Shown: positions 1-8,066 of the stretch, in pieces | Position numbering within the stretch: the stretch's first letter is position 1 | Layout: every line of letters starts with the position of its first letter | DNA from: an uncultured Bacteroidales bacterium | GTDB lineage: Bacteria > Bacteroidota > Bacteroidia > Bacteroidales > P3 | Length of the DNA stretch: 13,728 nt | Reading direction: 5' to 3' | NCBI GenBank assembly: GCA_946540365.1 | Contig: CAMNIH010000036.1 | Span: 1-13,728 of the forward strand | Notes under the pieces: generated by a model | Database searches by the model: none | Told to the model about the DNA's origin: nothing | The model's input: the letters and a program-made list of their open reading frames with translations, nothing else | Position numbers and translations under genes: made by a program

Positions 1-1022
1 TGTGGTGCGGCAACAACGAGGTGAAGAACGGCTGGGAAGACTGGGGCTGGCAGGGCCAGTTCAACTGGACGCCCGAACAGCGCGCCCGCCTGGAGAAAGC
101 CATGGACACCATCTTCGGCTACTCCAGCACGACGAGCAACACCAGCTCGACCAGCATCCTGGCCAAAGCCGTCCGCGACTGCGACCCCATGCAGCGTCCC
201 TACATCACCACCTCGCCGCTCTACGGCTGGGGCCACCCCGAGTGCGTCACCCACGGCGACAGCCACTACTGGGGCGTCTGGTGGGGCGAGTTTCCCTTCG
301 AAGTGTACAAAGAGAAGACCGGCCGCTTCATGAGCGAGTACGGCTTCCAGAGCTACCCCATGATGAGCACCATCCGCCAGTTCTGCCCCGAAGACCAGCT
401 CAACATCGACTCCCCCACCCTCCGCAACCACCAGAAGCACAGCCGCGGCCGCGAAATCATCGACAAGGCCATGCGCCAGTACTACGGCTTCGACAGTAAA
501 AGCCTCAGCCTCGAGGACTACGCCTACGTCAGCCAGCTGCTGCAGGCCTGGGGCGTGGGCTACGGCATCCTCTGCCACCTCAGCGACCCGCGCTGCAGCG
601 GCACCCTCTACTGGCAGCTCAACGACTGCTGGCCCGTCGCCTCGTGGAGCAGCATCGACTACTACGGCAACTGGAAGGCCCTGCACTACCGCGCCAAAGC
701 CCTCTTCGCCGACGATGCCGACCTGCAGGCATGGCAGCGCTACTACAGCGTCTACCCCAAAGACCGCACCTACCCCAAACCCGCCTGCACCGTAGAGACG
801 CGGCACGCCGCGTCTCTACAGGCGACCGTCACCGCGCAGAGCGACCTCTACGACGTCTACCTCGACACCGAGCCCCACATCGACGGCCACTTCAGCGACA
901 ACTTCTTCGACCTCAAGGCCGGCGAGACCCGCATCGTGGACTTCATCCCCGTCGACCCCTCAGCCGACCTCGACGGCGTCAAGCTCACCATGCGCACCCT
1001 CAACGACCTCTACCGTCAGTAA
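1..1022 (+). CDS. GH2 beta-mannosidase, C-terminal part (5' truncated by window edge)
   Basis: Retaining exo-beta-mannosidase of glycoside hydrolase family 2, which releases mannose from the non-reducing ends of beta-mannosides; the family is usually periplasmic in Bacteroidales. The frame is open from base 3, where it reads WCGNNE, the acid/base motif of GH2 mannosidases, with the catalytic Glu at codon 18-20. The nucleophile motif SEYGFQSYP follows, with its Glu at codon 336-338. YWQLNDCWPVASWSSIDYYGNWKALHY (shown in pieces: WQLNDCWP, SIDYYGNWKALHY) marks the end of the barrel, and a beta-sandwich C-terminal domain ends in GHFSDNFFDL and a final LNDLYRQ. The N-terminal half lies outside the window, so the signal peptide cannot be judged. 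The GTG at 21 is internal, not a start. A palindromic repeat at 792-819 is read in frame as VETRHAASLQ, just before the last beta-sandwich. Another GH2 activity is possible, but the WCGNNE plus SEYGFQS pair favours mannosidase. Confidence 0.86.
   Translation, partial: WCGNNEVKNGWEDWGWQGQFNWTPEQRARLEKAMDTIFGYSSTTSNTSSTSILAKAVRDCDPMQRPYITTSPLYGWGHPECVTHGDSHYWGVWWGEFPFEVYKEKTGRFMSEYGFQSYPMMSTIRQFCPEDQLNIDSPTLRNHQKHSRGREIIDKAMRQYYGFDSKSLSLEDYAYVSQLLQAWGVGYGILCHLSDPRCSGTLYWQLNDCWPVASWSSIDYYGNWKALHYRAKALFADDADLQAWQRYYSVYPKDRTYPKPACTVETRHAASLQATVTAQSDLYDVYLDTEPHIDGHFSDNFFDLKAGETRIVDFIPVDPSADLDGVKLTMRTLNDLYRQ
792..819. repeat. 28-bp palindromic repeat, copy 1, inside the beta-mannosidase coding region
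   Basis: Two perfect 13-bp arms, GTAGAGACGCGGC and its complement, flank a 2-bp centre AC. The element lies in the reading frame of the GH2 gene and is translated as VETRHAASLQ, so it does not interrupt the gene. Its exact reverse complement occurs at 1025-1052. The shape and length resemble REP-type dispersed palindromes that are mobilised in trans by RAYT transposases, but no transposase is visible here and genome copy number cannot be seen from this window. Confidence 0.85.
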
Positions 1023-1024
1023 AC

Positions 1025-1052
1025 GTAGAGACGCGGCGTGCCGCGTCTCTAC
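1025..1052. repeat. 28-bp palindromic repeat, copy 2, just after the beta-mannosidase stop
   Basis: Same 13-bp arms as copy 1 with centre GT instead of AC, which makes it the exact reverse complement of copy 1. It begins 2 bp after the TAA stop. In RNA it would form a 13-bp GC-rich hairpin at the 3' end of the message. No T-tract follows (the next bases are ATACGACACC), so it is not a canonical intrinsic terminator; protection of the 3' end of the transcript is possible but inferred. Confidence 0.85.
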
Positions 1053-1114
1053 ATACGACACCACAGCATGCGATATGTTAAAATGCAGACATGATGCAGA
1101 GCGGATGCATGGTT

Positions 1115-1136
1115 GATGCCTGCATGATGCCTGCAT
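1115..1136. repeat. Two tandem 11-bp units in the intergenic region
   Basis: The unit GATGCCTGCAT occurs twice back to back and is followed by GATA. The surrounding 1070-1140 segment is rich in ATGCA words. The stretch from 1023 to 1316 holds no convincing gene: it contains the second palindrome, this repeat, a weak hairpin near 1155-1175, and then a very AT-rich segment carrying the guaB promoter. No function is evident for the tandem units. Confidence 0.6.
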
Positions 1137-1239
1137 GATACACCGGAAAAAGGAGTGTGCGGAACGCATGCACACCCGCCATCGGGCGTATTACACACGG
1201 CTGTATTTCAAACTTATATATAATTAATTTATTATTTTT

Positions 1240-1270
1240 TTTGCCATATTGAATAATTTGTGTATTTTTG
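1240..1270 (+). promoter_or_regulatory. guaB promoter, Bacteroidota primary-sigma type
   Basis: A -33 element TTTG (1240-1243) is separated by exactly 19 bp from a -7 element TATTTTTG (1263-1270), matching the established Bacteroides consensus TTTG-N19-21-TAnnTTTG. The surrounding sequence is strongly AT-rich, as expected for an upstream region. Transcription should start near 1276-1280, giving a leader of about 40 nt before the guaB ATG. No riboswitch-like structure fits in so short a leader. Confidence 0.8.
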
Positions 1271-1316
1271 CATTTTATATAGACATATTTAAACGTAAAT
1301 AAACAACCACAAGAAT

Positions 1317-2789
1317 ATGTACACAGACACCACTAAATTCATCGGCGAAGGCCTTACTTACGACGACGTACTGCTCGTCCCCGCCTACTCTGAAGTGCTG
1401 CCCTGCGAAGTCTCGGTAGCGTCGCGCTTCTCGAAGCGCATCATGCTCAACACCCCGTTGGTGTCGGCCGCCATGGACACCGTCACCGAAGCCGCTATGG
1501 CTATCGGCATGGCCCAGGAGGGCGGCATCGGAGTGTTGCATAAGAACATGAGCATCGAGCGCCAGGCCAACGAGGTGCGCAAGGTGAAGCGTGCCGAGAA
1601 CGGCATGATCATCGACCCGATCACCCTCACGAAAGACGCCAAAGTGAAGGACGCTTTGCGCCTGATGGAAGAATACGGCATCGGCGGCATCCCCATCGTC
1701 GACGAGAACCGGATGCTCATCGGCATGGTGACCAACCGCGACCTGCGCTTCGAGCGCGACATGGAGCGCCCGCTGAGCGAGATCATGATCACCAAGCTCA
1801 TCACCACCCACGAAGGAACCACCTTTGCCGAGGCAACCGACATCCTGCAGCAGCATAAGATCGAGAAGCTGCCCGTGGTGAACAAAGAGGGCCAGTTCAT
1901 GGGCCTGATCACCTATCGCGACATCATGAAGACCAAGGAGCGTCCCAACGCCTGCAAGGACTCGAACGGCCGCCTGCGCGTGGCCGCCGGCGTGGGCATC
2001 ACGCCCGACATGATGGACCGCGTGGACGCCCTGGTGAAGGCCGGTGCCGACGCCATCGTGATCGACACCGCCCATGGCCACTCGATCCGCGTGGTGGAAG
2101 CCCTGAAGAGCGTGAAGAACAAATACAAAGACATCGACGTGGTGGTGGGCAACATCGCCACCGGCGAGGCGGCCCTGATGCTGGCCGAGGCCGGCGCCGA
2201 CGCCATCAAGGTGGGCATCGGACCGGGATCGATCTGCTCCACCCGCATCGTGGCCGGCATCGGCGTGCCGCAGCTGACGGCCGTCTGCGAGGTGTGCGGC
2301 GCCCTGAAGCAGGGCGGCTACGACGTGCCCGTCATCGCCGACGGCGGCATCCGCTACAGCGGCGACATCGTCAAGGCCTTGGCCGCCGGTGCCAGCTCGG
2401 TGATGGTCGGCTCGTTGGTGGCCGGCGTCGACGAGGCTCCGGGCGAGACCATCATCTTCGAAGGCCGCAAGTTCAAGAGCTACCGCGGCATGGGCTCGCT
2501 GGAGGCCATGCAGAGCGGCTCGAAGGACCGTTACTTCCAGGACAAGGAGACCGACGCCAAGAAGCTGGTGCCCGAGGGTGTCGTGGGCCGCGTGCCCTAC
2601 AAAGGAACCCTCAGCGAGGTGCTCTACCAGATGGTGGGCGGTCTGAAGGCCGGCATGGGCTACACCGGAAGCGCCACCATCGGGGCCCTGCAGCAGGCCA
2701 AGTTCATACGCATCACCGCCGCCGGCCGCACCGAGAGCCATCCGCACGACATCGCCATCACCCGCGAGGCTCCGAACTACAGCAGATAA
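1317..2789 (+). CDS. guaB: Inosine-5'-monophosphate dehydrogenase
   Basis: Cytosolic enzyme oxidising IMP to XMP with NAD+, the rate-limiting step of GMP synthesis. The 490-aa length is normal for bacterial IMPDH. The N-terminal barrel strand [16 protein letters not shown] opens the protein. A pair of CBS motifs (Bateman module, about residues 95-210) is inserted in the barrel, with NRDLRFE and [10 protein letters not shown] ending the two repeats. The active-site loop GPGSICST places the catalytic Cys at residue 307. The phosphate-binding DGGIRYSGD follows, then YRGMGS at 389-394 and the mobile-flap Arg405-Tyr406 dyad in SKDRYFQ. All key residues are present. The start ATG at 1317 has no Shine-Dalgarno sequence, as is usual in Bacteroidota, and lies about 46 bp after a consensus -7 box. 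The next gene begins 48 bp downstream with no terminator or promoter that I can see, so read-through into it is possible. Confidence 0.98.
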   Translation: MYTDTTKFIGEGLTYDDVLLVPAYSEVLPCEVSVASRFSKRIMLNTPLVSAAMDTVTEAAMAIGMAQEGGIGVLHKNMSIERQANEVRKVKRAENGMIIDPITLTKDAKVKDALRLMEEYGIGGIPIVDENRMLIGMVTNRDLRFERDMERPLSEIMITKLITTHEGTTFAEATDILQQHKIEKLPVVNKEGQFMGLITYRDIMKTKERPNACKDSNGRLRVAAGVGITPDMMDRVDALVKAGADAIVIDTAHGHSIRVVEALKSVKNKYKDIDVVVGNIATGEAALMLAEAGADAIKVGIGPGSICSTRIVAGIGVPQLTAVCEVCGALKQGGYDVPVIADGGIRYSGDIVKALAAGASSVMVGSLVAGVDEAPGETIIFEGRKFKSYRGMGSLEAMQSGSKDRYFQDKETDAKKLVPEGVVGRVPYKGTLSEVLYQMVGGLKAGMGYTGSATIGALQQAKFIRITAAGRTESHPHDIAITREAPNYSR

Positions 2790-2837
2790 ACCAAACGTAT
2801 AAACCCATACATCCATTTAAATCCTGTTAAAGGCAAA

Positions 2838-4934
2838 ATGAAAAAGATATTGTCGGCAGCAGTCCTAACGGCAGCCATGCTCGTTGGCACTGGCATCAAG
2901 GCTCAGATCATCACCAATCCCGTCATTATGGAGGTCGGCGGACAGCAGATCCGTCAGTCGGAATTCATGAAGGAGTTCTACAACAACGTGGGGCAGCAGC
3001 TGGCCGCCAAACCGGGAGTGACTTTTGCCGAGAAGCAGGCCGCCCTCGAGGAATACGTAGACCTCTACGCCATCTTCCGCGCCAAACTGCTCGACGCACA
3101 CGCACGCGGCTTCGACACGGTGGCCAGCCTGCAGAACGAACTGGCTCGCTACCGCAAGGAATTGGCTGCGCCATACCTGATTGACTCGAACGTGCTGCGC
3201 AACCTGCTGGCCGAAGCCTACGAGCGCAACCACTACTCGCTGCACGCAGCCCACATACTGGTGCCTGTGGCCGAGGACGCTGCGCCTGCCGACACGCTGA
3301 CAGCCTACAACAAAGCACTGGAACTGAGACGCCGCGTGACCAACGGCGAGGACTTCTTCGCCGTGGCCAACGACCACTTCCACAGCATCAACCCCGGTGT
3401 GCAACCCCGCGCCAACGAAGGCGACCTGGGCTACTTCACCGTGTTCGACATGGTCTACCCCTTCGAGAACGCCGCCTATGCGCTGAAAGTGGGCGAGGTG
3501 AGCCAACCCGTACGCACCCGCTATGGCTACCACATCATCAAGCTGATCGACCGGGTCGAAGGCCTCTTCGGCAAGTTGACGATGGCCCACATCTGGCTCC
3601 ACAGCACCGACTCGAACAACCGTCGGGCCGACATATACATGATGTATCGCCAACTGAACGAAGGCGTGGCGTTCGAACAGCTGGCCCGTCAAAGCGACGA
3701 CCGCACCACGTCGGACAACGGCGGTGTGCTGAGCAATGCCGCCCTGTCGCAGCTGCCGCCCGAATACATCCACGAGTTGGTGGGCATGAAAGAGGGTGAA
3801 TACAGCCACCCCTTCTTCACCCAGTACGGATGGCACATCATCAAGCTCATCAAACGCGACACACTGCCGCGGTCCGAGAACCTGGAGGGCTTCTACAAAC
3901 AACGCATGACGCGCGACCAGCGGGGCGACGCCTCGCGCAAGACCTTTGCGCAGGAGAGCCGCGCCAAATACGGCATCGAGGACCGCACCGCCATGCCCAT
4001 GCCACAACCCAAGGGTCACAAACGCAAAGGGGCTGTGAAAATGATGGCCACATTAGACAACCTGGTTGCCCACGTCAACGACTCGGTGTTCTCGGCCCAA
4101 TGGAAATGCAAGGACAGCGACTACAACAACACCGACACACTGGTGGTCACCCCCAAGCAGTTCTACACGGAACTGGATGTGGCCCGCTACATCGGCAGCC
4201 ACCAACGCCGTTCGATGCCCGAAGGCATCAAGGGGTATGTGCAGACCCAGTACGAGGAATTCCTCGACAGCGTCAGCATCGTCTATGCCGACAGCCAGCT
4301 CGAGAAGGAGCGTCCCGAATTTGCCGAAGTGGTGGAGGAATACCGTCGTGGCCTGATGATATTCAACTATAACGATGCGATGATATGGCACAAGGCACTG
4401 TCCGACACGGCCGGATTCATCGACTTCTTCAACCGCGAGAGCCGCACCAAGCGACTCGACAACCCCGACGACTCGCTCTTCTTCTTCCATCCTCGCGCGC
4501 GCGTAACGATAATTGATGTCGCCGACCGCAATGCCCTGGATCCGGAGAAAGCCCAGAAGCTGATCACCAAGGCGCAGAAGAAAGAGATGGGAAGCAGCGA
4601 GATGCGCAACCTCTTGCTCAAGAAAATCAACCGCAAGAAGTTCCCCTCGGACGACATCGTCAAGGTGGCGGTGGATCAGGTGGAACAGACCCGCCAGAAA
4701 TTGCTCGGCAACGACCAATGGCAGAAGGGTGTCTACCTGCAGGATCAGACCGACGGCTACCGCCTGCTCGTGGTCGAGGAGGTGCTGCCTCGCAGCCTGA
4801 AAGGACTCGTCCAGGCTCGCGGATACTACCTCAACGCATGGCAAAACGAGGTGGAGCGCCGCCTGAACGACGAACTGCGGCAGAAATACAATGTGAAGAT
4901 CAACAAGGATGTCGTCCGCACGATTACCTATTAG
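2838..4934 (+). CDS. Periplasmic peptidyl-prolyl cis-trans isomerase with two parvulin domains (SurA/PpiD-like, long form)
   Basis: A 698-aa exported foldase. MKKILSAAVLTAAMLVGTGIKAQ is a classical signal peptide, probably cleaved after A22. Residues about 30-130 form a SurA-N-like helical region. A first parvulin domain spans about 135-238 (HAAHILVPV at its start, GDLGYFTVFDMVYPFENAAYAL in the middle, TRYGYHIIKLID at the end). A second spans about 245-340 and is more divergent (MAHIWLHS, NGGVLSNAALSQLPPEYIHELVGM, TQYGWHIIKLI). The roughly 350 residues after this have no domain I can name, but they contain EEYRRGLMIFNYNDAMIWHKAL, a stretch that recurs in long Bacteroidota PpiC proteins. The role inferred is folding or quality control of outer-membrane and exported proteins. 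Its 3' end overlaps the next gene by 26 bp, which implies co-translation. No promoter is visible in the 48 bp upstream, suggesting expression with guaB or from an unrecognised site. Confidence 0.9.
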   Translation: MKKILSAAVLTAAMLVGTGIKAQIITNPVIMEVGGQQIRQSEFMKEFYNNVGQQLAAKPGVTFAEKQAALEEYVDLYAIFRAKLLDAHARGFDTVASLQNELARYRKELAAPYLIDSNVLRNLLAEAYERNHYSLHAAHILVPVAEDAAPADTLTAYNKALELRRRVTNGEDFFAVANDHFHSINPGVQPRANEGDLGYFTVFDMVYPFENAAYALKVGEVSQPVRTRYGYHIIKLIDRVEGLFGKLTMAHIWLHSTDSNNRRADIYMMYRQLNEGVAFEQLARQSDDRTTSDNGGVLSNAALSQLPPEYIHELVGMKEGEYSHPFFTQYGWHIIKLIKRDTLPRSENLEGFYKQRMTRDQRGDASRKTFAQESRAKYGIEDRTAMPMPQPKGHKRKGAVKMMATLDNLVAHVNDSVFSAQWKCKDSDYNNTDTLVVTPKQFYTELDVARYIGSHQRRSMPEGIKGYVQTQYEEFLDSVSIVYADSQLEKERPEFAEVVEEYRRGLMIFNYNDAMIWHKALSDTAGFIDFFNRESRTKRLDNPDDSLFFFHPRARVTIIDVADRNALDPEKAQKLITKAQKKEMGSSEMRNLLLKKINRKKFPSDDIVKVAVDQVEQTRQKLLGNDQWQKGVYLQDQTDGYRLLVVEEVLPRSLKGLVQARGYYLNAWQNEVERRLNDELRQKYNVKINKDVVRTITY

Positions 4935-5754
4935 TCTTCTCGCCGTCCTCCTGCTATGCGGCTGCACACACCGTAGCGACGAATCGCCACTGGTGGCCGA
5001 GGTCTATGGCCATCAGCTGCACCGCAGCGACCTGGTCGGTCTGGTGGCCGAGGGGGTCAGCGCCGAAGACAGCGCCGCCATCGTGAACAACTACGTGGAG
5101 CAATGGATCCGCCAGACGGTCATCCTCTCGCGTGCCGAGAAAAACATCAAGGATAACTTCGACCGCCAGATTCAAGAATACCGCAACAGCCTGCTCACCT
5201 ACAGCTACGAACAGCAGATCGTCAACCAGCTACTCGACACCAACATCTCGGACGAACAGATCAGCGAATACTACGAGCAGCACCGCGACGATTTCCGCCT
5301 GACGAACGCCATTGTGAAGGCCGTCTATGTGGTGGTGCCCAACAAGTCGCCACTGCTGTCTAAGCTGAAGAAAATCATCAGCAAGCGCGACTTTGACGAC
5401 CGCGACATCGTCGACCTCGAAGAGATCGCCACACACAACGGGCTGACTGGCTACTACGATGCCATGAGCTGGATTCCCTTCTACACCCTTCAGGGCACAG
5501 TGCCCATCGTCACCTACAACGAGAACCTGTATCTGAAACAGAACCACACCATTGTGCTTAACGACGACGCGGTCACCTATCTGGTACGCATCGTCGACTA
5601 CAAAATGAGCAACGAGACACCCCCGTTGGAGCTGCAGAAGGAGAACATTCGCTCCATCCTGCTCAACCAACGCAAACTGGAAATACTCAGCCGCCTGCAG
5701 ACCGACCTTCTGCGCCAGGCGGAACAAAGCGATAACGTTAAGAGATACTTATAA
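4909..5754 (+). CDS. SurA-like periplasmic lipoprotein with degenerate or absent parvulin domain
   Basis: A 281-aa lipoprotein. MSSARLPISLLAVLLLCGC gives a short signal peptide with lipobox L-C-G-C and the acylated Cys at residue 19, so it should be membrane-anchored on the periplasmic side. The start ATG at 4909 is forced: the next upstream in-frame codons contain a stop, and later starts would lose the lipobox. Residues about 28-130 (VAEVYGHQLHRSDL, then helices through EQISEYYEQHRDDF) have the layout of the SurA N-terminal chaperone domain. The following region lacks the GxLG and GYHII signatures of active parvulins. It ends in a helical segment resembling the closing helix of SurA. It sits between two true isomerase genes, overlapping the first and 3 bp before the second, which supports a shared chaperone role. 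Catalytic activity is unlikely from the sequence, and the exact substrate is unknown. Confidence 0.75.
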   Translation: MSSARLPISLLAVLLLCGCTHRSDESPLVAEVYGHQLHRSDLVGLVAEGVSAEDSAAIVNNYVEQWIRQTVILSRAEKNIKDNFDRQIQEYRNSLLTYSYEQQIVNQLLDTNISDEQISEYYEQHRDDFRLTNAIVKAVYVVVPNKSPLLSKLKKIISKRDFDDRDIVDLEEIATHNGLTGYYDAMSWIPFYTLQGTVPIVTYNENLYLKQNHTIVLNDDAVTYLVRIVDYKMSNETPPLELQKENIRSILLNQRKLEILSRLQTDLLRQAEQSDNVKRYL

Positions 5755-5757
5755 CAC

Positions 5758-7107
5758 ATGAAGAAAATACTGATTATAGTGGCTGCCCTTGTGGCGCTCC
5801 CCCATGTCCCATCAGTCCAGGCACAAGAGACGCTGGTCGACGGTGTGGCTGCCGTTGTGGGCAAGAACATCATCAAATACTCCGATATCGACCGCGCCTA
5901 CGCCCAGATACGTCTCCGTTCGGGCAACGCCAATGCCATGGAGAACAAATGCGCCATCCTCGAGAATCTCATCCTGAACCAGCTGCTGATCCACAAAGGC
6001 GAGATCGACAGCGTGGACAGCAAGGAGATCACCGACGATCAGGTGGATCAATACGTGCAGTACTACCTCAAGAACGACATGTCCCAGTACGGGACCAAGG
6101 AGGCCCTGCGCGAGGCCACCGGATTCTCATACGACGAGCTCAAGGAGCAGTACGAACGGATGATCCGCAACAACCTTGTGGCACAGACTGTACAGTACCA
6201 AATCACAAAAGATGTCAAGATCACCCCGCTCGAGGTGACGGAATTCTTCAACAGCCTGCCCAAAGACAGCCTGCCCGAGATTCCCGAACGCTACGAGCTG
6301 TCGGAGATCGTCATGCAACCCCAGATCTCTGAGGCCGAGCGCGACCGGGTGCGCACCCAACTGGCCGAACTGCGCGAGCGAGTGCTGAACGGCGAGAAAT
6401 TCTCCATGCTGGCCACGCTCTACTCCCAGGACCCCGGTTCGGCCCGCAAGGGGGGTGAGCTGGGTTTCTTCTCGCGCGGCGAGATGGTCAGCGAGTTCGA
6501 ATCGGCGGCCTTTGCCCTCAAACCCGGCGAGGTGTCACCCATCATCGAGACCCAATTCGGCTTCCACATCATCCAACTCATCGAACGGCGAGGCAACAGC
6601 ATCAATGCCCGCCATATCCTGATCACCCCGAAAGTGTCGTCGGACGACATGCTGCGGGCCCGCATGACCCTCGACAGTCTGGCCACCGAGATCCGTGCCG
6701 GCCACATCTCCTTCGAAGATGCCGCTAAAAAATACAGCACCGCCCCCAATGCCAAGCAGGGCGGCACCGCATTGAATCCCGCCGACGGCACTATCCGCTT
6801 CGACCGGGCCGCCATCGACGCCAACTACCGCACCATCGGCATCCTGGGCATGGACGAGGGCGAGATCAGCAACGCCACTTCGTTCAAGACGACCGACAAC
6901 AAGGACGCCTACATCATCGTACGGCTCAACAAGAAGCACGCCAGCCATATAGCGAACCTCACCGACGACTACGACAGCATCTACAACGCTACCCTCGCCA
7001 ACGCCAAACAGAAGCAGATGCGCAAGTGGGCACGCCGCCAGATGGAGATCACATACATACGACTGAGCGACGAATACAAGAACTGTGTGTTTGAGAACCT
7101 AAAATAG
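5758..7107 (+). CDS. surA: SurA-type periplasmic chaperone / peptidyl-prolyl isomerase
   Basis: A 449-aa protein with the length and order of SurA (428 aa in E. coli). The signal peptide [22 protein letters not shown] is probably cleaved at A22|Q23. The SurA-N domain begins [19 protein letters not shown] and runs to about residue 165, with [18 protein letters not shown] as linker. Parvulin domain 1 (about 178-277) carries all expected signatures: [47 protein letters not shown] and [12 protein letters not shown]. Parvulin domain 2 (about 282-392) starts ARHILITP but is less conserved. In E. coli SurA delivers unfolded beta-barrel proteins to the BAM complex; the same role is likely here. Start ATG lies 3 bp after the lipoprotein stop, and moxR follows 8 bp later, so the genes form one transcription unit. 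Confidence 0.93.
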   Translation: MKKILIIVAALVALPHVPSVQAQETLVDGVAAVVGKNIIKYSDIDRAYAQIRLRSGNANAMENKCAILENLILNQLLIHKGEIDSVDSKEITDDQVDQYVQYYLKNDMSQYGTKEALREATGFSYDELKEQYERMIRNNLVAQTVQYQITKDVKITPLEVTEFFNSLPKDSLPEIPERYELSEIVMQPQISEAERDRVRTQLAELRERVLNGEKFSMLATLYSQDPGSARKGGELGFFSRGEMVSEFESAAFALKPGEVSPIIETQFGFHIIQLIERRGNSINARHILITPKVSSDDMLRARMTLDSLATEIRAGHISFEDAAKKYSTAPNAKQGGTALNPADGTIRFDRAAIDANYRTIGILGMDEGEISNATSFKTTDNKDAYIIVRLNKKHASHIANLTDDYDSIYNATLANAKQKQMRKWARRQMEITYIRLSDEYKNCVFENLK

Positions 7108-7115
7108 ACACTTCC

Positions 7116-8063
7116 ATGAACGACAAGGAACAACTTGACCTGCTGGTAGAAAAATACAAATCCCTCAAACATGAAATCGGGAAAGTGATTGTCGGGCAGA
7201 ACGAAGCCGTCGACAGTCTGCTCCTTTCCATCTTCACCGGCGGACACTGTCTGCTTTTGGGGGTTCCGGGGCTGGCCAAGACACTCATGGTAAGCACCCT
7301 CGCACGCACACTGGGTCTCACGTTCAGCCGCATCCAGTTCACCCCCGACCTCATGCCCAGCGACATCACCGGCAGCGAGATACTCGACAGCAACCGGCAG
7401 TTTAAGTTCATCCAGGGCCCCGTCTTCGCCAACATCGTACTCGCCGACGAGATCAACCGCACCCCGCCGAAGACCCAGGCGGCCCTGCTCGAAGCCATGC
7501 AGGAGCGCAACGTCACCGTCAGCGGCACGTCCTACCCCCTCCCCTCTCCGTTCTTTGTGCTTGCCACACAGAATCCCATCGAACAGGAGGGCACCTATCC
7601 TCTGCCGGAAGCCCAGTTAGACCGCTTCATGTTCAATGTATGGCTCGACTACCCGACCTTCGACGAGGAGGTGATGATTGTCAAGCAAACAACCGTCAAC
7701 CAGACCGCTCAGGTCGGACAGATCCTCTCGGCCGACGAGATCGTTGCTTTCCAGGAATCTATACGCAACATGCCGGTGGCCGACAACGTGGTGGAATATG
7801 CAGTCAGACTGGTGACTGCCACTCGCTCGAAGGAGAACAAATACATCTCGTGGGGTGCCGGGCCGCGTGCGTCGCAGTATCTCATCATCGGCGCCCGTTG
7901 CCACGCCGCCATCCACGGGAAATACTCACCTGATGCCGAAGATATCAACGCTGTGGCCTTCAACGTGCTCCGCCATCGCATCGTGCGCAACTACTACGCC
8001 GAAGCCGAAGGCGTCTCGGCCGACGACATCATAAAGGAACTGATTGGCTCCCAGAAGTATTGA
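7116..8063 (+). CDS. MoxR-family AAA+ ATPase
   Basis: A 315-aa cytosolic AAA+ ATPase of the MoxR family, whose members act as chaperones or metal/cofactor-insertion factors, usually with vWA-domain partners. Visible motifs: Walker A GVPGLAKT (residues 49-56), the conserved RIQFTPDLMPSDITGSE segment (72-88), Walker B IVLADEINR (107-115) followed by PPKTQAALLEAMQE, sensor-1 ATQNPIEQEGTYPLPEAQLDRFM with Asn153 and the Arg finger region around Arg170, and a C-terminal lid with WGAGPRASQYLI. All ATPase motifs look intact. The next gene is convergent (3-bp gap), so the DUF58 and vWA genes that usually follow MoxR in Bacteroidota are absent here. Its position at the end of the foldase operon suggests, but does not show, a role in envelope stress. 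Confidence 0.95.
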   Translation: MNDKEQLDLLVEKYKSLKHEIGKVIVGQNEAVDSLLLSIFTGGHCLLLGVPGLAKTLMVSTLARTLGLTFSRIQFTPDLMPSDITGSEILDSNRQFKFIQGPVFANIVLADEINRTPPKTQAALLEAMQERNVTVSGTSYPLPSPFFVLATQNPIEQEGTYPLPEAQLDRFMFNVWLDYPTFDEEVMIVKQTTVNQTAQVGQILSADEIVAFQESIRNMPVADNVVEYAVRLVTATRSKENKYISWGAGPRASQYLIIGARCHAAIHGKYSPDAEDINAVAFNVLRHRIVRNYYAEAEGVSADDIIKELIGSQKY

Positions 8064-8066
8064 AAC

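Noticed and set aside
960..1175. Short minus-strand frame spanning the second palindrome
   Set aside because: It arises because the palindrome reads VETRHAASL on both strands; no start context, no homologous features, and it crosses the end of the GH2 gene.
1155..1175. GTGTGC / GCACAC inverted repeat downstream of the mannosidase as a terminator
   Set aside because: Stem of 6 bp with a 9-nt loop and no following T-run; no support for termination.
1275..2816. 513-codon open frame antisense to guaB
   Set aside because: Composition is dominated by His, Val, Gly, Ala and Asp, typical of the antisense shadow of a GC-rich gene, and it has no recognisable motif; guaB on the plus strand is intact with all catalytic residues.
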